A stretch of 64,000 nucleotides of DNA from Thermoleophilaceae bacterium (GTDB taxonomy: Bacteria > Actinomycetota > Thermoleophilia > Solirubrobacterales > Thermoleophilaceae), in assembly GCA_040901445.1 (NCBI GenBank), contig JBBDYQ010000007.1, forward strand, positions 62,001 to 126,000, given 5' to 3'. Both the position numbers and the translations under genes were made by a program. Shown piece by piece: positions 6,786 through 15,369 of the stretch (position 1 is the first letter of the stretch; the number at the start of each line of letters is the position of its first letter). Below the pieces are notes generated by a model. That model searched no databases and had not been told where the DNA came from. It was given only the letters and a program-made list of their open reading frames with translations.

Positions 6786-7852
6786 AGGCCCAGGGCGAGC
6801 TGGCCGGGGGGCGGTGCGGCCGTGGCGGCGGGCTTCTCGTCGAGTCCGGCCACGCGCACGCCCACCAGTCGCACCGGGCGCGGCGGGTCGAACGCGCGCA
6901 ACAGCTCGACCGCCACCGCGAGGACCGTGCCGGGATCGTTCACGGGCTCCTCGAGCGAGCGTGCGCGCGTGTGAGTGGAGAAGTCGTCGAGCCGGACCTT
7001 GATGCCGATGGTGCGACCGCGCCGGTCCTGGCGCGCGAGTGCCTCGCACAGCTGGCGGGTGAGGTCTCCCAGCACCGGCAGGAGGGCGTCGACCCCGCGC
7101 AGGTCGCGGTCGAAGGTGGTCTCGCGCGACTCGGACTTGGCCACGCGTTCAGTGACGATCGGCCGCTCGTCGTGGAAGCGCGCGAGGGCGCGCAGGTGCG
7201 GGCCCTGGCGGGCGCCGAAGCACTCCACCAGGCCCTCCTCGGGCGCCGCGGCGAGCTCGGCCAGCGTGCCGATGCCCTGCGCCGAGAGCCGCTCGACGGT
7301 CTTGGGCCCGATGCCGGGGATGAGCCCGGGGGACATGCCCGCGAAGCGGATGCAGGCATCCTCGCGCGAGAGCACCACGAAGCCGTCGGGCTTCTCGGCG
7401 TCGGAGGCCACCTTGGCCACGAGCTTGCTGGGCCCGATCCCGATCGAGCAGGTGAGGCCGGTGCGCTCCTGCACGGCCGCCTTCACGCGCCGGGCGGCCG
7501 CGCGCGGGCGCTCGATGCCGGTGAGTTCGAGGTAGGCCTCGTCCAGGCCAACCACCTCGACCCGGTCCACGTGATCGTGCAGCACCGCCATCACGCCCCT
7601 CGAGCGCTGCCGGTACGACTCGAAGTCCGGGGTGATGAACACGGCTTCGGGGCAGAGCCGGCGCGCCCGCTCAGCCGGCGTGGCCGAGAAGACGCCGAAG
7701 CGCCGCGCCTCGTAGCTGGCGGTGGTGACCACGGCGCGCGGGCCGCTGCCCGCCACCACCACGGGGACCCCGCGCAGCTCGGGGCGCCGCTGCAACTCGA
7801 CGCTGACGTAGAACGCGTCCATGTCGACGTGGGCGATGCAGAGGGGCTCCAC
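6782..7852 (-). CDS. dinB: DNA polymerase IV (Y-family translesion polymerase)
   Basis: A 356-aa error-prone polymerase of the DinB family. Motifs: the first catalytic aspartate in HVDMDAFYVSVE, the YEARRFGV steric-gate region, the catalytic pair in VVGLDEAYLELTG, CSIGIGPSKLVAKVASD, and the helix-hairpin-helix SPGLIPGIGPKTVERL. The little-finger domain follows, and the C-terminus ends QLALGL, matching the beta-clamp-binding motif QLxLF-type. The residue before the catalytic DE pair is glycine where serine is common. No LexA box is evident upstream, where only 18 bp separate it from the next gene. Confidence 0.95.
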   Translation of the reverse strand: MEPLCIAHVDMDAFYVSVELQRRPELRGVPVVVAGSGPRAVVTTASYEARRFGVFSATPAERARRLCPEAVFITPDFESYRQRSRGVMAVLHDHVDRVEVVGLDEAYLELTGIERPRAAARRVKAAVQERTGLTCSIGIGPSKLVAKVASDAEKPDGFVVLSREDACIRFAGMSPGLIPGIGPKTVERLSAQGIGTLAELAAAPEEGLVECFGARQGPHLRALARFHDERPIVTERVAKSESRETTFDRDLRGVDALLPVLGDLTRQLCEALARQDRRGRTIGIKVRLDDFSTHTRARSLEEPVNDPGTVLAVAVELLRAFDPPRPVRLVGVRVAGLDEKPAATAAPPPGQLALGL

Positions 7853-7870
7853 GGCCCCCGACGTTACGCC

Positions 7871-8563
7871 TCAGGTCGGCTGGTTGATGGGCCGCACGAG
7901 GATCTCGTTCACGTCCACATGGGACGGCTGCGAGAGCGCGTACATCACGGCGCGGGCCACGTCGTCGGCCTGCAGCGCGCCCTGCACCGGAGAGTCGAAG
8001 AACGGCGTGTCCACCATGCCGGGCTCGATCAGCGTGACCTTGATCGCGGTGTCGGCCACCTCCTGGCGCAGCGCCTCGCCCATGGCGGACACCGCGAACT
8101 TCGTGGCCGAGTAGAGCGAGCCCGGCAGCGCCCGGCGCCCGGCCACCGAGCTCGTGAGGATGAAGTGGCCGGAGCCCTGCTCGTGGAAGCCGCCGAGGCA
8201 TGCGCGGATGGAGAGCGCGCAGCCGTACACGTTGGTGTCGACCATCGACCTCCAGTGCTCCACCGTCTCCTCGAGGAAGCCGCGCTTGGCGCCGAAGCCG
8301 GCATTGGCGAAGACGGCGTCGAGACGGCCGAAGCGATCGTGGGCGGCGGCCACGGCGGCCTGCTGGTCCTCCCAGCTCGTGACGTCGCAGCGCTGCGCGA
8401 TCGCGTGCTCGGGGCCGCCGAGCTCCTCGGCGAGCGCCTCGAGCTTGTCGGTGGACCGTGCCCCGAGCACCACCCGCCGGCCGGACTCCACTGCCTGGCG
8501 CGCCGTGGCGGCGCCGATGCCGCTGCTGGCACCCGTGATGAGAAGAACCGGCTCGTCGGCCAT
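7871..8563 (-). CDS. Short-chain dehydrogenase/reductase
   Basis: A 230-aa classical SDR. The cofactor motif TGASSGIG is near residue 10, the NAG motif is in VFANAGFG, the catalytic serine is in LTSSVAGRR, and the catalytic YxxxK is in YSATKFAVS, followed by the IEPGMVDTPFF loop. The basic residue after the glycine motif (GARSTDK) suggests NADP(H). The substrate is unknown. ATG 8563 was chosen because the Rossmann fold starts immediately after it. It is divergent from the glycerophosphodiesterase gene and could be co-transcribed with dinB, whose start is 18 bp downstream. Confidence 0.88.
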   Translation of the reverse strand: MADEPVLLITGASSGIGAATARQAVESGRRVVLGARSTDKLEALAEELGGPEHAIAQRCDVTSWEDQQAAVAAAHDRFGRLDAVFANAGFGAKRGFLEETVEHWRSMVDTNVYGCALSIRACLGGFHEQGSGHFILTSSVAGRRALPGSLYSATKFAVSAMGEALRQEVADTAIKVTLIEPGMVDTPFFDSPVQGALQADDVARAVMYALSQPSHVDVNEILVRPINQPT

Positions 8564-8586
8564 GCCGGAGGTTTTATCATCGGCGT

Positions 8587-9429
8587 GTGAAGCGCCGCCT
8601 GGGACTCGCAATCGCCTGCGTCGCTCTCGCCCTCCCGGCGAGTGCGAGCGCGATCGAGATCCATGCGCACCGGGGCGGCACCCTGGAGAACGGGGTGGCC
8701 GTCACGCCGGAGAACTCGATGACGGCCTTCCAGCACGCGGCCGGCGACCTCGGCGCGGACGTCATCGAGCTCGACGCCAAGGTCACCAGCGACGGCGTGC
8801 CCGTGGTGATGCACGACCCGACACTCGACCGGACCACCGACTGCGCCGGCCAGGTGCGCGACCGCACCGCCGCCCAGGTGCTGGCCTGCCGCATCGACAT
8901 CCTGGGCACCGACGACACCACCGTGCCGTTCCCCGCCTCCGCCGAGTTCGTGCCTTCGCTCGCGGCGGTGCTCGAGTGGGCGCGCGACGAAGGCGTCCGG
9001 CTCAACCTCGAGATCAAGAACCCGCCCACCGACCCGGACTTCGACCCCACGCCCGCCTTCGCCACGGCGGTGCTCGACGCCGTGGACGCCTCCGGCATTC
9101 CGAAGCAGCTGGTGCTGATCCAGAGCTTCTGGCCGGTGGACCTCGTCTACGCCAAGCTGCGCGGCTACACGACCTCGCTGCTCACCCAGAGCGCGCTGAA
9201 CGAGCTCGGCCTCGTATATGCCACGGCCGCGGGGCACGAGTGGGTCTCCCCGCAGTGGCCGCCGCTGGACGGCCCGCTCTACGTGCAGCTGGCGCACCTG
9301 ACCGGGCGCAAGGTGGTCACCTGGACCCTGGATACCGAACAGCCCATCCGCGACGCGGAGGCGGCGGGCGTGGACGGGATCATCACCAACGACGTCGTCC
9401 TCGCGCAGCAGGTCCTCTCCACGCCATAG
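8587..9429 (+). CDS. Secreted glycerophosphodiester phosphodiesterase
   Basis: A 280-aa exported enzyme that splits glycerophosphodiesters into glycerol-3-phosphate and an alcohol. A signal peptide (about residues 1-22, ending ASASA) precedes a GDPD TIM barrel. The catalytic histidine and arginine are in HAHRGG, PENS follows, metal ligands are in VIELDAKVTSDG, and the second catalytic histidine is in VVMHDP. Later family strands LNLEIKNPP and KVVTWTLDTEQPI are present. Starts with GTG. The GlpD gene at 39 kb could use its product. Confidence 0.92.
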   Translation: MKRRLGLAIACVALALPASASAIEIHAHRGGTLENGVAVTPENSMTAFQHAAGDLGADVIELDAKVTSDGVPVVMHDPTLDRTTDCAGQVRDRTAAQVLACRIDILGTDDTTVPFPASAEFVPSLAAVLEWARDEGVRLNLEIKNPPTDPDFDPTPAFATAVLDAVDASGIPKQLVLIQSFWPVDLVYAKLRGYTTSLLTQSALNELGLVYATAAGHEWVSPQWPPLDGPLYVQLAHLTGRKVVTWTLDTEQPIRDAEAAGVDGIITNDVVLAQQVLSTP

Positions 9430-9439
9430 GCTTCCCGCC

Positions 9440-10414
9440 GTGGCCGAGGACTGGACGAAGGCGCGCTTTCCGGACGTGCCCGCCGAGGCGGGGCACTACG
9501 AGAGCTTCTACCTCAAGGCCTGCAAGCCGGGGGAGCCGCTCGGGGTGTGGGTCCGCTACACGGTGCACAAGCGCCCCGGCGACGCACCCAGCGGCTCGCT
9601 CTGGTTCACGCTCTTCGACGCGCGCGGGCCGCACGCGGCCAAGGTCACCGTGCCGGCGCCGAGCGCGGCGGACGGCGAGCTGATCAGGGTGGGGGAGGCG
9701 AGCTTCGCGCCCGGCCGCGTGACCGGTGAGGCGCTCGACTGCTCCTGGGAGCTCGAGTTCGACGGCCCGGCCGACCCGTTCCTGCACCTCCCGCGCACGT
9801 GGATGTACCGCGCCAAGCTGCCGCGCACCAAGACGCTCAGCCCCTGGCCTCTGACGACGTTCAGCGGGCGCGTGCGCGCGGGGGGGCGCGAGGTTGCGCT
9901 CGACGGCTGGCCCGGCATGGTGGGCCACAACTGGGGCGCCGAGCACGCCGAGCGCTGGATCTGGATGCACGGTGCGGGCTTCGAGGGAGCGGACGGCGCC
10001 GTACTCGACGCGGCCATCGGCCGGGTGCGAGTGGGCCCGCTCACCACGCCCTGGATCGGGAACGGGCTGCTCGTGCTCGACGGCGAGCGCCACCGCCTGG
10101 GCGGGCTCGAGCGAATGCGCTCCACGGAGGTCGACGAGCAGCCCGAGGGGTGCAGCTTCGAGCTCACCGGCAAAGCCATCGCCGTGCGCGGGCGCGTGGG
10201 GGCCGAGCGCGAGCGCTTCGTGGGCTGGGTGTACGCGGACCCCGACGGCCCCGAGCACAACACCGCCAACTGCTCGATAGCCGACATGGAGCTCACGGTG
10301 AGCAGGCCGGGGCGGCCGGATGCCGAGCTGCGCGTAGCCGGCGGCGCCACGTACGAGCTCGGCATGCGCGAGCGCGATCACGGCATCCCCATCCAGCCCT
10401 TCCCCGACGGGTGA
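9440..10414 (+). CDS. Lipocalin-like (AttH/CrtC-related) protein of unknown function
   Basis: A 324-aa protein with no signal peptide, built mostly of predicted beta strands. Its centre carries WPGMVGHNWGAEHAERWIWM, a signature resembling the paired lipocalin-like domains of the AttH/CrtC (hydroxyneurosporene synthase-like) and tocopherol-cyclase-like families. Two halves are visible, about residues 10-135 and 150-320. Its catalytic activity, if any, is unknown; members are often near lipid or isoprenoid genes. It starts 10 bp after the glycerophosphodiesterase, and its stop overlaps the GTG of the next gene, so the three form an operon. Confidence 0.6.
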   Translation: MAEDWTKARFPDVPAEAGHYESFYLKACKPGEPLGVWVRYTVHKRPGDAPSGSLWFTLFDARGPHAAKVTVPAPSAADGELIRVGEASFAPGRVTGEALDCSWELEFDGPADPFLHLPRTWMYRAKLPRTKTLSPWPLTTFSGRVRAGGREVALDGWPGMVGHNWGAEHAERWIWMHGAGFEGADGAVLDAAIGRVRVGPLTTPWIGNGLLVLDGERHRLGGLERMRSTEVDEQPEGCSFELTGKAIAVRGRVGAERERFVGWVYADPDGPEHNTANCSIADMELTVSRPGRPDAELRVAGGATYELGMRERDHGIPIQPFPDG

Positions 10415-10902
10415 GCGCCGCACCCCCCGAGGCCTGGCGCGTCAAGCGCTCGATGGGACGCTGCTGGGGCTTCACGCTCGGCAGCCTGGGGATCTACGCC
10501 CTCTACTGGGTCTATCAGACGCGCAAGCTCCTGGACCGCGAGCTCCGGCATGGCCGCGACGACGCCACGCTTCACACGCTCGGCTCCCTCGTGCCGATCC
10601 TCAACTACTTCGTCATGTACTGGCTCTGGCGCGACATCGACCGGCTGCGCCAGTCCATCGGCCTTCCGCGCTTCGAGGTGGGGCTGTTCGTGGGGCTCAG
10701 CGTGATCGGCGGGACGCCGGTGACGTACTCGATCGTCCTCAACCGGCTCAACGAGTACTGGGACCACCGCTCGCAGGGGTGGGCCACGGACGCGCCGGTC
10801 ACCAGCGGGGAGAAGCTCACGCTGCTCGGGGGCGCGCTCTTCGCCCTGGCGATGCTCGCGCTGCTGGTGGCCGTCATCGTGGCGCTGGCGTCCGGCGCGT
10901 GA
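10411..10902 (+). CDS. DUF4234-like membrane protein
   Basis: A 163-aa membrane protein. After a short basic N-terminus with RVKRSMGRCWGF it has a hydrophobic hairpin GSLGIYALYWVYQTRKLL, then VPILNYFVMYWLWRDIDRL, VGLFVGLSVIGGTPV and a strongly hydrophobic C-terminal helix. The aromatic YALYWVY motif and RDIDRLRQ linker are typical of DUF4234-like small membrane proteins of unknown role. The GTG start overlaps the previous stop by four bases. It is followed after 13 bp by a tiny cysteine-rich reading frame. Confidence 0.65.
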   Translation: MSAAPPEAWRVKRSMGRCWGFTLGSLGIYALYWVYQTRKLLDRELRHGRDDATLHTLGSLVPILNYFVMYWLWRDIDRLRQSIGLPRFEVGLFVGLSVIGGTPVTYSIVLNRLNEYWDHRSQGWATDAPVTSGEKLTLLGGALFALAMLALLVAVIVALASGA

Positions 10903-10915
10903 CGCCCCGGTACGC

Positions 10916-11023
10916 ATGAACTGCGCGGGGTGCGTGGGCTGCATCGGCTGCGCGGGCCTGAGCGGCGCGGTGGGAGCCGTGGGGCGCATCGGCGGCCAGC
11001 TGCCTCGATTCAACGCTCGATAA
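10916..11023 (+). CDS. Candidate 35-aa cysteine-rich microprotein (CxxCxxCxxC)
   Basis: A short reading frame of 35 codons beginning at ATG 10916, 13 bp after the DUF4234-like gene. Its N-terminus has four cysteines in strict three-residue spacing, MNCAGCVGCIGCAG, followed by a small-residue stretch LSGAVGAVG and a basic tail. The spacing could bind a metal or an iron-sulfur cluster, or be a fragment of a glycine/cysteine repeat protein. No clear Shine-Dalgarno sequence is seen, so translation may depend on coupling to the gene upstream. It may be a chance ORF, but codon choice is GC-rich like its neighbours. Confidence 0.35.
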   Translation: MNCAGCVGCIGCAGLSGAVGAVGRIGGQLPRFNAR

Positions 11024-11033
11024 CCGCGGTTAT
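11020..11033. promoter_or_regulatory. 14-bp perfect palindrome upstream of an SDR gene
   Basis: ATAACCGCGGTTAT is a perfect palindrome overlapping the end of the cysteine-rich ORF and lying 115 bp before the SDR start at 11149. It is AT-rich at its ends in a very GC-rich region and could be an operator for a TetR- or MarR-like repressor. No regulator gene is adjacent. Confidence 0.3.
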
Positions 11034-11148
11034 GTGACCTACGGGGCGCGCAGCCGCGTGCTGTAGCCGGTCTCGCGCCGGACCCTTGCACCGATCCATG
11101 TAACATAGCGGCGCGCATACGTCCGACCCCTCAGGAGGAGCCAGCGAG

Positions 11149-12048
11149 ATGGCACGCAGCAGCTACGACGTCAACGGCCGCACCGTGTTCGTGACCGGCG
11201 CCGCGCGCGGCATCGGCGCGGGCGCCGCCCAGCGGCTGCACGCCAAGGGCGCGAACGTGGCGCTGGTGGGGCTCGAGCCCGGCCTGCTCGAGGAGCAGGC
11301 CGCCAACCTGGGCGACCGCGCGGCCTGGTTCGAGGCCGACGTCACGGACTCCGAGGCGCTGGAGCGCGCCGTGAGCGGCACGGTCGAGCGCTTCGGCGGC
11401 ATCGACGTGGCGATCGCCAATGCCGGCATCCACATGATCGGGGCGCTGGCCACGGCGCCGGTCGAGCACGTCGAGCGCGTGATGTCGGTGAACCTCTTCG
11501 GCGTCTGGCGCACCGACCGCGCCGTCCTGCCGCAGATCGTCGAGCGCCGCGGCTACCTGCTCAACGTCGCCTCGCTCGCGGCCGCAGGGCACGCGCCGCT
11601 CATGGGTCCGTACGCGGCCAGCAAGGCCGGCGTCGAGGCCCTGACCAACAGCCTTCGCGTCGAGACCGCACCGAGCGGCGCCCGCGTGGGCTGCGCCTAC
11701 TTCGGCTTCATCGACACGGACCTGGTGCGCGGCAGCTTCGAGCACCCCTCCACCCAGGCGATGGAAGGGATGATGCCCGGGTTCATGCGCCGTTCGGTGC
11801 CCGTGTCGCGGGCGGTGGACGTCATCGAGCGCGGCATCGAGCGCCGCTCCGGGCGCGTGTGGGCACCGCGCTTCGTGGGCCCGGCGCTGACCCTGCGGGG
11901 CATCATGCAGCCGCTCACCGAACGGCGGGCCATGAGCGACCGCCGGCTGGCGGAGGCGCTGCGCCTGGCCGACCCGGCCACCGGCACGACCGGCGACCAG
12001 GACCCCGTGCTCGGCGTGGCCGCCGAGGCGCGCGAGCCGGTGGCCTGA
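11149..12048 (+). CDS. Short-chain dehydrogenase/reductase
   Basis: A 299-aa classical SDR with a C-terminal extension of about 50 residues. Motifs: cofactor TGAARGIG, the D-V pair in FEADVTD, AIANAGIH, the catalytic serine in LLNVASLAAAG, and YAASKAG containing YxxxK. The substrate is unknown; steroid- or lipid-type SDRs share this length. A strong Shine-Dalgarno AGGAGGAG lies before ATG 11149. The gene has its own upstream region and ends in a hairpin terminator shared with the converging liv operon. Confidence 0.88.
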   Translation: MARSSYDVNGRTVFVTGAARGIGAGAAQRLHAKGANVALVGLEPGLLEEQAANLGDRAAWFEADVTDSEALERAVSGTVERFGGIDVAIANAGIHMIGALATAPVEHVERVMSVNLFGVWRTDRAVLPQIVERRGYLLNVASLAAAGHAPLMGPYAASKAGVEALTNSLRVETAPSGARVGCAYFGFIDTDLVRGSFEHPSTQAMEGMMPGFMRRSVPVSRAVDVIERGIERRSGRVWAPRFVGPALTLRGIMQPLTERRAMSDRRLAEALRLADPATGTTGDQDPVLGVAAEAREPVA

Positions 12049-12058
12049 GGCCCGGCAC

Positions 12059-12089
12059 GGCCGTCCGCCGCAACACGCGGCGGACGGCC
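12059..12089. terminator. Hairpin terminator between SDR and liv operon
   Basis: A perfect 13-bp inverted repeat, GGCCGTCCGCCGC and its complement, with loop AACAC, between the stop at 12048 and the stop of the converging substrate-binding protein gene at 12103. Its symmetry suggests use from both sides; no long U-tract is present, as is common in GC-rich actinobacteria. Confidence 0.8.
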
Positions 12090-12102
12090 TGCCGTCACCT
12101 GC

Positions 12103-13371
12103 CTACTCGAACTCGAACGCCTCGGCGGCGTCGGACGAGAAGTTCGTCTCCAGCGCCTCGAGCCCGAACGGCGACTCGGGGTTCACCTGGTACAGGGTGC
12201 TCTGCCGCGGCGGGTTGCGCTCCTCGGGCGGCCCGTACTCGTAGTCGCCCCCGAGCCCGTCGGTGGAGAACGTGCCGAGATTGTTCATGGCCTCGACGAT
12301 GCCCTCGCGCGACAGGTCGCCGTTCTCGACGGCCTTCTCGAGGATCTCGCTGATCAGGCGTGCCTGGCTGTAGCCGAACGTGAAGTAGTAGTCCGGCTCC
12401 TGGTCCGGTGCGAACTGCTCCACTCGCTCGATCATGGCGGCCATGCCGGGCACCGACTCGTCACCCCACTCCGGGCCCTCGGCGATCACCCAGAACCTCT
12501 GCTGCAGGTACTCGGCCAACGGGGACTCCCCGAGCGCCGCCACCCAGCTGGGCGACTGGCCGATCCAGCGCGGCGCGAACTCGGCCTGCGCCGCGGTGCC
12601 GAGCACCGTGCCGGCGTCGCTGGGCAGCCCGACGTACAGCACCATCTCGCACTGCGCCTGGGCGAGCTGCCCGATCTGCCCGGTGACGTCCTGGTCACCC
12701 GCGCGGTAACGGGCAACCTCCGCGATCTCGAACTCGTACTGCTCAGCCGCGAACTCGAGTCCCTCGAGCCCCGCCTCGCCGTACGGGTCATCCTGGATCA
12801 TCGCGCAGATGTTGTTGCCCTCACCCTCCTCGCGGATGTAGTAGTCCACCGCGTTGATCACCTGGATCTGGTACGGCCCGCCGACCGGCGCCAGGTACTG
12901 CTCGCGCACCCACTCGGAGTCGAGCGTGGCCGGGCCGGCCACGATCTGGTCCCGGTTGAGCTGGGGCAGCACCGCGTTGATGATCGGCGTGCCCAGCACC
13001 TGGACGAACATCGTGACGTCGTCCTTGACGCGGTTGTACTGCTGGACCGCGGTCGCCGGGTCGTAGCGGCTGTCGCGCTCCACGAGCTCGACGCGGTACC
13101 GCCCGCCGATGCCGCCCTGCTCCTCGTTGACGTACTCGAACCAAACGCGGTTGCCGTTGGTCAGCGGGTTCCCGATCACGGCCACCGGGCCGCTGAGCGG
13201 CGTAACCACGCCGAGCCGGATCGTCGTCCCGTCAAATCCAGGCGCGGTGGCCACGTCGCCGTCGCCACCTCCGTTGTCGTCATCGTCGTCGCGGCCGCAT
13301 GCGGCGAGCGCGAGAACCGCCGTGAGCGCGAGCACCGCCATCAGTGCCCAGCGCAATCTCCCCTTGAACAT
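12103..13371 (-). CDS. livK: ABC transporter substrate-binding lipoprotein (branched-chain amino acid type)
   Basis: A 422-aa lipoprotein of the periplasmic-binding family type 1. The signal peptide ends in a lipobox, LALAACG, followed by an acidic/glycine linker. The mature domain begins IRLGVVTPLSGPVAVIGN and contains the LVERDSRYDPATAV and CAMIQDDPYGEAGLEG strands expected of Liv-type binding proteins. ATG 13371 is preceded by AGGAG at five bases. It is the last gene of the minus-strand liv operon, 19 bp after livM. Homologues may bind amides, short-chain acids or aromatic compounds, so branched-chain amino acids are only one possibility. Confidence 0.9.
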   Translation of the reverse strand: MFKGRLRWALMAVLALTAVLALAACGRDDDDDNGGGDGDVATAPGFDGTTIRLGVVTPLSGPVAVIGNPLTNGNRVWFEYVNEEQGGIGGRYRVELVERDSRYDPATAVQQYNRVKDDVTMFVQVLGTPIINAVLPQLNRDQIVAGPATLDSEWVREQYLAPVGGPYQIQVINAVDYYIREEGEGNNICAMIQDDPYGEAGLEGLEFAAEQYEFEIAEVARYRAGDQDVTGQIGQLAQAQCEMVLYVGLPSDAGTVLGTAAQAEFAPRWIGQSPSWVAALGESPLAEYLQQRFWVIAEGPEWGDESVPGMAAMIERVEQFAPDQEPDYYFTFGYSQARLISEILEKAVENGDLSREGIVEAMNNLGTFSTDGLGGDYEYGPPEERNPPRQSTLYQVNPESPFGLEALETNFSSDAAEAFEFE

Positions 13372-13390
13372 CACTCTCCTCTCGTCGTTG

Positions 13391-14473
13391 TCAGTACGAG
13401 AACGGCCAGCCCTTGAAGTACGCCTTCAGTCGCAGCCAGAGCGCTGCCAGGCCGCGCGGCTCGAAGACGAGGAACCCGACGATCAGCAGGCCGAAGATCG
13501 CCTGATTCAGGGCGAAGACTGTGATGAACCCCTCGTCGCCGCTGCCCGTGGAGACACCCGGTATCGAGCCGCTGTACTCCTCGATCAGGCGCGGGAGGGA
13601 GCCCACGAAGAGCGCCCCCAGCACCGCGCCGAACACGGTGCCCAGCCCGCCGACGATGATGATCGCGATGAACTGGATCGAGAGAAACAGGCTCCAGTCG
13701 GTGGGGCTCACGAACTGCTGGTAGGCGCCGAACAGCCCGCCCGCCACGGCCGCCAGCGCGCTGGAGATCACGAATGCGCCCACCTTGTAGCGGGCCAGGC
13801 TCACCCCGATGACCTCGGCGGCCACGTCGCGGTCGCGAACGGCCTGCATGGCCCGCCCGGGCCTGCTGCGGACGATGTTCTTGGCCAGCAGCGCCGCCAC
13901 TGCCACGAGCGCCCAGATCAGCCAGAACCAGCTCTGCTCGCGCGTGTAGCCAGACAGGCTGTCGAAGTCGACGAACCCGAGCGACACGGGCGCCTCGATC
14001 GTCCGCCCGGCGTTCCCCCCGGTGAGCCCGTCCCAGTTGCTGAACACGTGCTCGCCCACGAAGACGAGGCCGAGCGTGATGATCACCAGGTAGTTGCCCC
14101 GCAGGCGCAGCGCGAACGGCCCCACGAGGGCCCCGAGCAGCCCGCCCGCGACCGCGGCGAGCAGCAGCCACAACGGCAGCGGCAGCCCGAGATCGCCGCC
14201 GAAGTAGCCGGCCGCGTACGCCCCCGCCCCGATGAACGTGGCATGCCCGAGCGACACCTGGCCCGTGTAGCCCGTGAGCAGGTTGAGCCCGATGGCGCCG
14301 ATGGCCGAGATGCCCGCGTAGGCGAGCACCGACAGCCAGAAGTCCGACAGGAACATGGGCGTGGCCGCGTACAGCACGAGCAGCGCCAGCGCCCCGAGCT
14401 GGGCGGGCCGCGAGCGCAGCAGGCGCAGCTCGTGCTCGTAGCGCGTGGTCATGCCGAGGTTGCGAAGCCGCAT
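13391..14473 (-). CDS. livM: Branched-chain-type ABC transporter permease (LivM)
   Basis: A 360-aa membrane permease with about nine hydrophobic helices. Family markers are the N-terminal GLNLLTGYTGQVSLGHATF loop and the cytoplasmic EAA-like segment AVRDRDVAAEVIGVSLARYK, followed by VGGLGTVFGAVLGALFVG. The ATG start shares one base with the livH stop (TGATG). It pairs with LivH to form the pore. The basic start segment (about residues 1-25) is longer than in short LivM proteins but common in actinobacteria. Confidence 0.93.
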   Translation of the reverse strand: MRLRNLGMTTRYEHELRLLRSRPAQLGALALLVLYAATPMFLSDFWLSVLAYAGISAIGAIGLNLLTGYTGQVSLGHATFIGAGAYAAGYFGGDLGLPLPLWLLLAAVAGGLLGALVGPFALRLRGNYLVIITLGLVFVGEHVFSNWDGLTGGNAGRTIEAPVSLGFVDFDSLSGYTREQSWFWLIWALVAVAALLAKNIVRSRPGRAMQAVRDRDVAAEVIGVSLARYKVGAFVISSALAAVAGGLFGAYQQFVSPTDWSLFLSIQFIAIIIVGGLGTVFGAVLGALFVGSLPRLIEEYSGSIPGVSTGSGDEGFITVFALNQAIFGLLIVGFLVFEPRGLAALWLRLKAYFKGWPFSY

Positions 14474-15369
14474 CAGATCCGCTCCACCTCGGGCGTGCCG
14501 AACAGCCCGTATGGCCGTACCAGCAGGATGAGCACCATCACCACATACGGCATGACGATGTGGAAGTTGGAGCCCAGCCAGGCCGCGTGGTCGGGCTGGT
14601 AGCCGGCCGTGAGCGTCTGGGTGACGCCGATGATCACCCCGCCGATCACCGCGCCCGGCGGCGAGTCCATGCCGCCCAGGATCATGGCCGGGAAGGCCGC
14701 CAGCGCGATGAAGCTGATCGACGGGTCCACGGCCGCCGCCCCCGAGGCGAGCGTGACGCCGGCGAGTGCCCCGACGATGCCCGCGATCCCCCACGACAGG
14801 GCAAAGATCTTGCGCGCGCTGATGCCCTGCGCCAGCGCCGCCTCCTGGTCGAACGCGGTGGCCCGCATGGCCAGCCCCAGGCTCGAGTAGCGGAAGAAGA
14901 GGAAGAACCCGGCGAGCGCCAGGGCCGCCAGGCCGATGGTCCACAGGTCGCGCACCGCCAGGGCCAGGCCACCGGCGTCCACCGTCCGGATGCCCCACGG
15001 GTCGCCGAGGTTCTGCGCGCCGTAGCCCCATACCGTGGGTATGGCCTGCTCGAGGATGAACAGCACCCCGATCGTGATCATGATCACGGCGAAGGCGGGC
15101 TGGCCCACCATCCGGCGCAGCATCGTGCGCTCGATGAGCACGCCCACCAGGCCGGTGACCGCCAGCGCCAGCACCACCGCCAGCGCGAACGGCACACCCC
15201 ACTCCTGGGCGAACTGGTAGGCCACGTAGGCGCCGAGCGCCACGAGCCCGCCCTGGGCGAAGTTGATGACCCCGGTGGCGCGGTAGATCACCACGAAGCC
15301 CAGCGCGACGAGCGCGTAGCGGGCCCCGAGTGCGAGCCCCGCGAAGACGAGCTGGAAGAACTCCTCCAT
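14473..15369 (-). CDS. livH: Branched-chain-type ABC transporter permease (LivH)
   Basis: A 298-aa permease with about eight helices. It shows the LivH signature ALGFVVIYRATGVINFAQG near the N-terminus and the coupling segment MRATAFDQEAALAQGISARK. A conserved GGMDSPPGAVIGGVIIG helix start follows. The ATG start overlaps the stop of the acyl-CoA ligase gene by one base, so translation of ligase and permease is coupled. It forms the membrane pore with LivM. Confidence 0.93.
   Translation of the reverse strand: MEEFFQLVFAGLALGARYALVALGFVVIYRATGVINFAQGGLVALGAYVAYQFAQEWGVPFALAVVLALAVTGLVGVLIERTMLRRMVGQPAFAVIMITIGVLFILEQAIPTVWGYGAQNLGDPWGIRTVDAGGLALAVRDLWTIGLAALALAGFFLFFRYSSLGLAMRATAFDQEAALAQGISARKIFALSWGIAGIVGALAGVTLASGAAAVDPSISFIALAAFPAMILGGMDSPPGAVIGGVIIGVTQTLTAGYQPDHAAWLGSNFHIVMPYVVMVLILLVRPYGLFGTPEVERI

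Noticed and set aside
6767-8590. 607-codon plus-strand open frame opposite dinB and an SDR
   Set aside because: It covers two well-defined minus-strand genes and has no recognisable motif; long antisense frames are common at this GC content.
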